Assembly (NCBI RefSeq): GCF_008728515.1
Contig: NC_044976.1
Location: 208,631,467 to 208,695,466, forward strand
DNA: 64,000 nucleotides
Direction of reading: 5' to 3'
DNA from: Papio anubis
Taxonomy: Eukaryota > Chordata > Mammalia > Primates > Cercopithecidae
Shown here one piece after another: positions 55,320 through 64,000 of this stretch. Both the position numbers and the translations under genes were made by a program. A model generated the notes under the pieces. The model was not told where the DNA came from. It searched no databases and saw only the letters and a program-made list of their open reading frames with translations. Position 1 is the stretch's first letter. Every line of letters begins with the position of its first letter.

Positions 55320-57255
55320 AACATTGCTGAGATGAATTAAAGACCTAAGTAAAGGACAGATGTATTCATGGCCAAAGGATTCAATAATTTTAACATGACG
55401 AAAGTTCCATAGATTTAACATAACTCAATCAAAATCTTAGTAGGCTTTTCTTGGAAAATTTAACAAGCTCATTTAAAAATTCATGTGGACTTATGATAAA
55501 CCTATATTAACAAGGCAATGTGGCATTTGTATTGAAATAGATTAACAAAATAATTAAGTCCAGAAATGAACCCCACATATATATCATATAATTTTTTGGA
55601 CAAGGTTCAAAGGCAATTCAGTGGAGAAAGAACAATGTTTTCAGGTAATGTTGCTGGAAGTCTTGGATCCATCCATACACACACACACAAAATTTAACAA
55701 CTTCAATTTATACCTAGCAACATACACAAAAAATATCTCAAAATAGATCACAGAGTTAAATATAAAACCTAAAATTACAAAATTTCTAAAAGAAAACCAG
55801 TAAAAATCTACATAATCTTGGGTTAGGCAAAGAATTCTTAGATATAACACCAAAAGTACAAACTATAAAAGTACAAATTGATAAATCGGATGAAATCAAA
55901 ATTAAACAAATTTGTTCATTCAGTGGTACTGCTAAGGAAATAAAAAGCGAAGTCACAGACAGTGAGAAAATTTCTGCAATTCATATATCTGATAAGGAAC
56001 TTTTGTATCCAGAACATATAAAGAAATCCTAAAATTCCAAAGGAAGAAAACAACTCAAATTTTTAAATGGTCAAACTATTTGAACAGATACGTTATCCAA
56101 GAGGTATAATGATGGCAACTAAGCACATGCAAAGATGCTTAACATTATTTGTTAGTAGAAAAATGCAAATTAAAATCACAGTGAGATACTACTGAGACAG
56201 CCAAGGATAAAGGTGTCCCTGGAGAACTTCTGACCGGCCTGGGCCCTGGGAGGAATGCGCACTGAGGTGGAGTCTCGGGAAGTTCGCGGACGTTGCACAA
56301 GGAAGGAACCTGGTCTCTCCTCTTCCGGGATGGAAGGAGGGATTCAATCTATGTGGCTGGAAGCAAATACTAGCAGAATTTTGCTCTTCTGAGAGTCCCT
56401 CTTTTTCTTCTTTTTTCCTTTTTGCCCAATAAATTCCATTTTTCTCACCCTTCAAATGGTCTGCGAGCCTAATTTTTCATGGTTGTATGACAAGGACCCC
56501 TTCTTTAGCTGAATGAAGGAAAAGTCCTACAACACTGTAACACATCTATTTGAACGGCTAAAATTAAAAGGAATGGCCTTATCAATATTCATTAGGATGT
56601 AGAGAAGCTAGAAATCTCATACAGTGATCATGGGACTATGAAAAGGTGCAAGCAATTTGAAAAAGAGTTTGAAAGTTTCTTAAAAAGTTATGTATGTAGC
56701 TATCATATGACCCAATCATTCCTGGACATTTATCCAAGAGAAATGAAAGCATATGTCCATTTAAAGGTGTTTACCTGAGTGCTCAGGCAGCTTTTTTGGT
56801 AATAACCCAAACTGGAAACAGCCCAAATGTTGGTCAAAAAGTGAATGGATAACAAATTGTGATATATAGACAAGATAGAATACTATTAAGGAATAAAAAG
56901 AATAAATTCTTATTGATAACATGAAACAGCATGGATAAATTTTTAAATGGTGAGTTGAATGAAAGACACACAAAAAAATTCTAAGATTCAATGTATTTAA
57001 CAATCTAGGAAATGCAAACCACACTGTAGTTGCAGAAAGCTCATCAGTGATTGCAAGAAGTTGGGGTGGTGAGAAAGGTGAGAGAGAGGGATTATCAACA
57101 GACATGAGAAAGCTTTGGGGGGTGGTTATTATGTTGTATTGAGTGTTCCAGCGGTATTACTGGTGCATTCACGTGTCAAAATTTGCACTGTACATTTTAA
57201 TGTCTTCAGCCTATTATATAACAATTATACTTTAATAAAGTTATTTAAACAAAAG
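55320..57255 (+). mobile_element. Old sense L1 (L1M-type) split by an ERV LTR
   Basis: ORF2 text in order: AAATTTAACAAGCTCATTT, GGCAATGTGGCATT, AAAATCAAAATTAAACAAATTTG, GCAAATTAAAATCACAGTGAGATACTAC; after the LTR, GGCTAAAATTAAAAGGAATGGCC, TATCATATGACCCAATCATTCC and a 3' UTR ending TTATACTTTAATAAAGTTATTTAAAC. Heavily mutated; no open ORF2. The 114-codon minus frame (56761-57105) is incidental. Confidence 0.75.
56193..56535 (+). mobile_element. Class I ERV LTR inside the L1
   Basis: It spans TGAGACAGCC to CCTACAACA with L1 on both sides. GACCGGCCTGGGCCCTGGGAGG, the pyrimidine-rich block, AATAAATTCC (56428 region) and GTATGACAAGGACCCC are ordinary LTR parts. It looks shorter than a full LTR at its 5' side. 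No exact target duplication was found. Confidence 0.65.
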
Positions 57256-57669
57256 ATCACTTTGACTTATTGGGTAGGTATAGAGAATAGGCTATTTAGA
57301 ATCAATGAATTTGAAGATGACATTCCATATAGGTCAATTAGTCCAAATCTTTATATGACACTTGAATTTTCTGTACAATATCAACAATCACCGGGCTGAA
57401 TACCACAGGATTGAGACACTTACCATCTTCCAAGACAACTCCTAACAACTTTGAGAGCTGTTAGATTTTTTTTTTTAATACTTGATTGCAAGGAGTCAAA
57501 ATAATGGCCTCTGTGGTATTCACACATGGATCCTTAGCTAACTCTTCAGCATTTCAGGGCTTTCTTAAAAATGTGCAAAATATTTTAAATTTAACCCCTT
57601 CAAATGTTTCAGGGAAAAAATCAAGGTTCCATGAATTTTTCTTTTATAGGATAAAAAGCTCTAGCTACT
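57256..57669. other. Unassigned noncoding sequence
   Basis: Nothing was recognised; a T run lies at about 57465-57476. Confidence 0.45.
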
Positions 57670-57960
57670 TTATTCAGTAAATATTTATTGATCACCTACT
57701 ATGTTCCAAACTCTATTCATGGTACTGAAAACAGGGTGGTGACAGGAGAAGATGCCATCTCTGACCTCATAAAAGGGAAGAGAAATCTCATGCAATTAAT
57801 AGCAAAATTTGATGCCATTTAGTATAGTATAAGGGCATGACACAAACTACAAGATCATGGTACAATGTTTGTAATCTAGTTTAGGCATCAAGGAAGGCCA
57901 TCTAGACAATGTTAAGTTTCAGCTGAAACTTACAAATAAGTAAAAAGTTATTCATACAAA
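57670..57960 (-). repeat. L2 LINE fragment, antisense
   Basis: TTCAGTAAATATTTATTGATCACCTACTATGTTCC is the complement of the L2 3' end, followed by further L2 text (GATGCCATCTCTGACCTCATAAAAGG, ATCAAGGAAGGCCATCTAGAC). Confidence 0.75.
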
Positions 57961-58429
57961 GATGGGTTTGGAGTTTGCTCCAACCAGATATCTGGTTGAT
58001 ATCCAACCAGATATCACGTGTATCTTATAAAGGAGCCAAAAATGGCTTGACGTGTTACTTTTTCCCTACAGAGTGGGACCCATTAGTTCAAAATCCCACC
58101 AGCACCAAACTTAAATTTTACACATCCAGTTGTTTAAGCATAACCCAAATAAGCAGATTTTTAAAGCCATTTAGAGTCTATATGCTTTGCATATTTCATG
58201 AAACTATACCCAACATCTCCTAGCTATAGATAAGATAAACCCTGTAGCTATAAAAAAATAAAAAACAAACAAACAAAAAAACAAAAATAAACCCACTCAA
58301 GCTACTGCTGCCCTTCTCAGCTGTCTGATCCAGGGACTTGTTCTCTGTGCGCTGAGAAAAATACCGTTCCGAGTTGTGGCGTTCCTTCTCACTTTCCTCA
58401 CTGTGTCCTCTAGATGGTTTCATGCTGTT
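57961..58429. other. Unassigned noncoding sequence
   Basis: An A-rich AAAC tract lies at 58249-58290. A near-repeat of CCAACCAGATATC occurs twice at about 57980-58013. No gene. Confidence 0.45.
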
Positions 58430-59065
58430 AGGGACTGTCTGGGCAAAGAGACAGCTTCTCCTTCACCTTCTGAAAGCTCATGGAAAATCATTGACAAAGG
58501 CAGATTTATTGGAGAAAAGGCACACACATGTATTTGTTCACAGTTTTATGTGGTATGGGAGCCTAGAGAATGAAGACTCTACTATGTAGAGGAAAGTGTT
58601 CATTTTTATGCTTAGGTTCAACAAAATATGGACTGACATGTAGAAATAGGACTGGATAAAGAAGGAATAATCTAATGCTAGTAGATAGAGTGGGGAAGCA
58701 CAGCAAGGCCTGTCAGCTTCGGTTCTTCTTGGCCTCTCTGTGCAGCATTCCTTCATTATATGTATGGGACAGGACCCCCTCCGGAATGGGGGTCTTATGA
58801 CCTGCAGTCAAACCAGGTGGGTCAAATAATTTCTTTATGGCCAGATTTTAGAAAGAAAGGTGAGAGGAAAGTTAGAGTAATATTTTTAGGTTTTATGTCT
58901 GACTTGGGGGAAAAGAGGTTCTGGTTTCTATGACCTGCTTTGGGGAAGAGAGATGCTCGTTTTTGTGTCTCGCCTTGGGGAAAAATAGCGAGCTACAGAC
59001 AGGAGGGCAGGAGAATGTCAAAGAGAGCTGCTTCTGAGGCCTTCATTTTGGAGTTTTGTTTTCTG
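58430..59065 (-). repeat. Probable ERV LTR, minus strand
   Basis: The minus strand shows CCAATAAATCTGCCTTTG, an LTR-like poly(A) region, and the 3'-side text GAGGCCTTCATTTTGGAG on the plus strand resembles the start of an LTR read in reverse. Family and ends are not secure. Confidence 0.4.
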
Positions 59066-59618
59066 ATACCTTACACGACTTCCCCTATATGCACACCTGT
59101 CAAAGCACCAACCTAAATAAAGCTCATTGTGCACTATTGCTACCTAAACATCCTTTTATTTTCCATGATCAGCCCCCAAATTCGTTTTACTCACCACAGA
59201 CCAAAAGTTCAAATGTGAAAGAAAAAGAAGTGGTGAGCAACTAAAATGAATTTTTTAATCAATATATTACACAAAATAGCTTTTAGTTCTTAAAATATCC
59301 TATACTCTCATTTGGGCACACATCATTAGTTTCCACATTGATTTTAAAGAGAGAGTTCCTTGACTGAAAGTAGTACACACTTCCAGTTAAACAGGATTGT
59401 CACTTCCTGTTCTTTAGGTACCATTATTTACTCATTGGTGCAAATTTGATTACCAATGTCATTGTTACCTTCTCATGCTAAACAGTCATTGGATTTGCTG
59501 TTTTCTAAGATTCATGTCTTTTGACACATTCCTATTGTCGTATTTCTACTGTTCTGTAATTCATGTGATTTTTGCTAAGCGGAAGTGTGAAGACTCTGCT
59601 TCTCTCTTCTCTCTCTCT

Positions 59619-59657
<39 letters not shown>

Positions 59658-60589
59658 AAAATAAACTTGCAAGCACTTATCTCTAATTAAATATTTATAT
59701 TACTATCATCATATATTTATATATTAATTATATTGTCCATTTACCACATTATTCTGGTATTCTGGCCAGGTTAATTCCAACTTTAACACTTTATGATTTA
59801 ATAATTGTAATTTATTATTTTTCTCTACTAAAAATTTAATAATCAGTATATACTGACATTATTATATATTTACTACCATTCACAAAATGAAAAATTCAAA
59901 TGTTTTATATTAGTTCCTTATAAAGTTAACTTCTTATGAACATACAATGCAGGTGTTCAACAAATGTCAAAAGTAAATTTCATAACCTACTTCTTTAAGC
60001 AACACACTTAGCAGCCTAGAACAATATATTATGAATGTTATACCTCACTGCATTGCTTCCAAAATGTATGTCAGTTGCAGATATAGGCTTTGTCATATTG
60101 CATGTTCTTCCCATTTATAACTAAATAACATTGCCCATGCAATGTATCTACCTTAGTAAAATGTGGAAGTTCAAATATATTTTTTCTAAATAATCACCTG
60201 AAATTACTAATTGTTGATTACGTTCTCTAAAGAGTTGATTAATTAATTTATTAAATCATCATAAGGTTCATTAAGCCAGAGCTGTGACACAAAATTAAAT
60301 AAAGAAGTAGCTATGTGCAAACATTTTTTTAAACATTGCAACTATTTTCTCAGTTGCCTTTAATCCATATCCTCTTTCTGTCAGGCTGATTTAAATCTGG
60401 TTAAGTTGGTGGTACTTTAATATGCAAAGAAATTCTGTGTTTTCACAGCAGATCACCCACTAGAACTAGAGTTAAAAATTATTTAAATTTCTCATTAGAT
60501 AATTTGAAAGTGACAAAGAAAGAGGGGCCATGGGGTGACAAGTATGAGAAAATAAAAGACGTTTACAATAAGGTACAACAATAATGCTA
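59066..60589. other. Unassigned AT-rich sequence
   Basis: A (CA)n(TA)n microsatellite lies at about 59620-59657. No gene was recognised. Confidence 0.45.
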
Positions 60590-60780
60590 TTTCTTTTATA
60601 GTGTTTACTATACACCAAGCATGAACAAGCTGTATGTTAATTCTCATAGTAACTAAGTAAAGACACTACTATTATCATCATTTTAGATGAGGTCAATGTC
60701 AGATCACAAACACATGATAGTATTGTACGCAAACCCAAGTTTCTCAACACCAAAGTTTATATGCTCAAAATATAACTCAT
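60590..60780 (+). repeat. MIR SINE remnant
   Basis: GTGTTTACTATACACCAAGCATG, CTATTATCATCATTTTAGATGAGG, TCAGATCACAAACAC, ACGCAAACCCAAG: the MIR order is clear. Confidence 0.75.
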
Positions 60781-60959
60781 ACTACTCTCATGTAATAAGT
60801 CAAGTGGTTAATGATATCATTAACAAATAAGGAGTCTTCAAGATGGGCAAATAAATTGAGAAAAATCTGCAAATGTAACATGAAATATTGCAAAAAATAT
60901 TATAAGCCACACACTGAAGGTATTCATAAAAGTTAGAGATTTATGTTTGTACACAAAGT

Positions 60960-63700
60960 TAATTGAATTTCCACTTCCAGTTAGGATGCAGGAGTACTTG
61001 AAAGAATTTCTGCTCCATGGTGGTAGCAAAACAAAAATAGATACAGTAAAATTTATTATCTTTATAAAGCTGTGAAGAGCAGTGGACATAAAGGTGTCTT
61101 GAGAACAATTCCAAAGAGAGATAATCCCTTCATGGGTGATCAAAGTGCCACTGCCACACTGGGGTCAAGGACCTAGTGTGGGAATAAGTGGGTAATGGAC
61201 TGGTCTTTCCATAGGCGGAGAGCCTTACGGAGACATTGTGAAACCAGCCAATGTTATAATGACACATTGGGAGATAGAAAATTACCAAATAGTCAATATT
61301 TTGGCCTGACAATCCTCCCACTGCCCTTTTGAGATGATTGCTGAGTAAAGGCAACGGAACTGAGAGAGAAAAGCAGAAAGTCATGAACCGAGACTATGTG
61401 CACTTGCAATTCAAACCCCTCCCAGCTTGAGTCCTGAAAAGAGCAAAGAAATTGGCTGAAGAGAAAAGAGCGACTGCCTAAATCCAATTTGAAACCACAG
61501 GTGAACAGAATCAGTTTGTGGTTCCAGGCACAGAAATGCAAGTAAAACTCTTCATGGAATCTCAAAACTCATTCCTTAAGAGTACTTGTCCCCAGAGAGA
61601 GGAATGGGTTTGAACTCTCTTAAGAAAAATAACACAAAACAAAAACAATAAAATACATTATAGTTCAATCTGTACTCTTTTTAATGTAAATGCTCAACAT
61701 TTAGTTAATTTTTTAAAATGATGTACAAGGAATCAGAGAATGTTACTGTGATTAAATGGAAAAAAATAGCTGACAGAATCAGAGCAACAGGTAACCCAGA
61801 TATGGGAGTTAGCAGAAAGAAGTTTAAAAGAACTATAATAAGTATATTAAATAATTATGAAAAAAGCAATGAAACAAAAGAAATAAATTGGGAGAAGAGA
61901 TGGTGAAATACAGAATAGAAAAACTATATAAATGAAACAAAAAGCCTAAAAAGTAAAAATACAACATATAAAATGTAAAATGTATTTAAAATTAGAAACT
62001 TAAAACAGTATAAAACATTTTTCCCCTCCTGTCCTTTGTGAATATTTTGGGCACAGTTTGGACACAGCAGAAAGAGTCAATGACTCTTAAACAGATGGAT
62101 AGAAATGATCCAAACTGAAGTATAGTGACATATATATACACGTATAGATGTATATATTTTTTATATATGAAATATATATTTATATTGTATAAAAATATAT
62201 AAAATATACACATGTAGATCTATTATATATATGTTTATAGATATGTATATGAAAAGACAATGAATGCTAGTAGACAATAAAATAAGACTTTCAGTGTGTG
62301 AAAAGGGAAAAATTCCCTGCAATTCTTTCTTCAATATTCAGTAAAATTATCTTTCTAAAATAAAGAAATCTTTAGATACTTCAAAGTTGAGAGAATTTAT
62401 TGGTTCCCAAACCACCCAAAGAATATGCTGAAGGAAGCACTTTTAATGAATGAAGAAATCCCAAAGTATCTTTAAAGAAAAAACAACTAGAAAGGTCAGG
62501 AGCACAAGGCCAATCTACAAAATTTAACTGTATTTCTACAGAATAGCAGCACATAGTTGGAAAACGAAATTTTAAAAGTGTACTATAGTATCAAATACAT
62601 AAAACACTCAGAATAAATTTACTGAAAGATATGCAAGAACTTGGCAATTAAATATAAAACTCAATGTGAGAGAGGTTAAAGATGATGTAAGTAAATGAAG
62701 AGATATGCCATGTTCATGAATTGGAATCAATATTATTAAAATGTTAATTCTCAAATTATTGATTCAATGCTATTTAGATCAAAATCACTGCTTCTTTGTA
62801 GAAACTGGCAAGTTTCTTCTATAATATATATGGAATTGAAAAGGATCTGGCATAGCCAAAACAATCTAGAAAAACAAATTTCACTATTTGGTTTCAAGGC
62901 AATATACTGTATCATAAGACATTTCTTAATCGCAAGGCTTACAATAAAATTACATTAATTTTGACAGCATGATTTTGACAAGAAGATAGGTAAATACATC
63001 AATGGAACAAAATAGGGAGTCCTAGGAATTAATGCAATTCAGAAAAATGTCTGAAATAAATGATGTTAGAACGATGAAACAATGGACCTTTACACTGTTC
63101 AAAAATTAACTGCAAATGGACGATAGACCTGACCATAAAAATTAAACTATAATGCTACTAAAAGCATAAATAAGGACACGTTTTCTCATCTTAGGGTAGA
63201 CACACATTTTGTAGACATGGCAATAAAAAGTACTAAATATAAAAGAAAGAAACAGTAAATTGAAATCATGCTCATCAAAAGACACCAATTAAGAAGGGAA
63301 AGAAAACACACATGGGAAGAAAATATTTACACTTCATTTATCTAACAAAAGACATATTCAATTACATAAAGAAGTCCTACAATTCAGCCTGGGCAACATA
63401 GTGAGATTCTGTTTCTATCAAAATAAAAAATAAAAATAAAAACATCCAGGCATGGTGGCAGTGTGGGTAGTTCTAGCTACTGGGGAGGCTGAGGTGGGAA
63501 GATTGCTTAAGCCAAGGAATGCAAGGCTGCAGTGAGATAGGATCACGCCATGGAGCTCTAGCGTGGGTGACAGAGCAAGACCTTGTCTTTTAAAGAAAAA
63601 AAACCACACACAATTTAATAATATAGAACAAATTATTTAATAAAAATTGGCAGAAGACATGAACAGACAATTTCCAAAAGAAGATAGATGGATGGCTAAT
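60960..63700 (+). mobile_element. Old sense L1 (L1M/HAL1-type), long and decayed
   Basis: An ORF1-side part (GATATGGGAGTTAGCAGAAAGAAGTTTAAAAGAACTATAATAAGTATATTAA) is followed by ORF2 text (GTTCATGAATTGGAATCAATATTATTAAAATG, AATGGACGATAGACCTGACCATAAAAATTAAACTATAATGC) and resumes after an Alu. The part at 60960-61680 is less certain. No ORF is intact. Confidence 0.6.
63387..63600 (+). repeat. 5'-truncated old Alu (J-like)
   Basis: It starts at CAGCCTGGGCAACATAGTGAG, keeps an A-rich linker and the right monomer, and ends in an A-rich tail. Divergence fits an old Alu. It sits within the L1. Confidence 0.85.
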
Positions 63701-63702
63701 AA

Positions 63703-64000
63703 GCACAGATACTCCTTGACTTACGATGGGGCTTCCTTCCAATAAACCCATCATAAGTTGGAAATACTGTAAGTCCAAAATGCATTTAATACATCGAACC
63801 TGCTGAACATCGTTGCTTAGCCTGGCCTTCCTTAAATGTGCTCAGAACACTTATATGAGCCTAAAGTTAGACAAAATCATCTGTCAACACAGTTCACGAG
63901 GTTGTTAGCCTCATGAGTGCGTGTCTGACTGGAAACTGTGGCTCACTGCCTCTGCTCAGCATCCCAAGAGAGTTTCCTACCACATGTCACGAGCCCAGAA
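63703..64000 (+). mobile_element. Tigger-type (Tigger2/MER8-like) DNA transposon, cut by window end
   Basis: TCCTTGACTTACGATGGGGC, CCCATCATAAGTTGGAAATACTGTAAGTC and AATGCATTTAATACATCGAACC match the terminal region of this pogo-like family; the internal part continues past the window. Confidence 0.8.

Noticed and set aside
1..64000. tRNA, rRNA, snRNA, 7SL/Y RNA genes, CRISPR arrays or operons
   Set aside because: No clover-leaf, snRNA or spacer-repeat pattern was seen; 7SL-like text is all Alu.

Overview
This is nuclear DNA from a primate. It is AT-rich and CpG-poor, and it is packed with Alu (SINE), L1/L2 (LINE), MIR, MaLR/ERV long terminal repeats and DNA-transposon fossils. One young Alu (about 29209-29513) carries several diagnostic changes of Old World monkey AluY lineages, so a macaque- or baboon-like cercopithecid is the best fit rather than human. 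I find no convincing host protein-coding gene, exon, tRNA, rRNA or CRISPR array. The window reads as intergenic or deep-intronic sequence, and almost all open frames lie over repeats or low-complexity tracts.

Layout, left half. 0-5.4 kb: unassigned sequence, three Alus, a long purine tract, a broken 157-codon open frame and two MIRs. 5.4-10 kb: an AT-rich inverted-repeat locus, then an old antisense L1 split by a MaLR-type LTR. 10-18.6 kb: truncated and full Alus, a hAT fossil, L2 pieces, a primate L1 with a twin-priming 5' inversion, an older L1 and one copy of an LTR-like family. 18.98-21.39 kb: a complete MaLR element (LTR-internal-LTR) with a 5-bp target duplication. 21.4-33 kb: mostly unassigned sequence with L2/MIR pieces, a fold-back pair of Alus, an unidentified 187-codon frame at 28.2-28.8 kb and the monkey-type AluY.

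Layout, right half. 33-37 kb: an MLT1-like LTR and degenerate sequence of unknown origin. 37.3-43.8 kb: a long antisense L1 that was interrupted by a class I ERV LTR, a CTTT/CCTT microsatellite and an LTR-like element, and is flanked by sense-strand L1 fragments. 44.7-51.4 kb: A-rich sequence, a second LTR-like copy, a deletion-bearing Alu, half a MADE1, a second AT-rich hairpin, a class I LTR and hAT/MIR fossils. 51.9-54.8 kb: a class I solo LTR, then the most striking locus: an Alu with a 17-bp target duplication that received a 1.66-kb retroviral insert (partial env plus one CpG-rich LTR). 55.3-64 kb: two old sense-strand L1s, another class I LTR, an L2, a probable LTR, a MIR, an Alu fragment and a Tigger-type transposon cut by the window edge.

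There is no working system of genes here. The value lies in the insertion history: nested elements, exact target-site duplications, inverted duplications in AT-rich DNA, and one LTR that still has a coherent promoter layout. The two non-repeat open frames (3.2-3.7 kb and 28.2-28.8 kb) are the only places where an undescribed gene relic could be hiding, and the evidence for either is weak. Repeat family names are from recognition by eye and are approximate below the class level.
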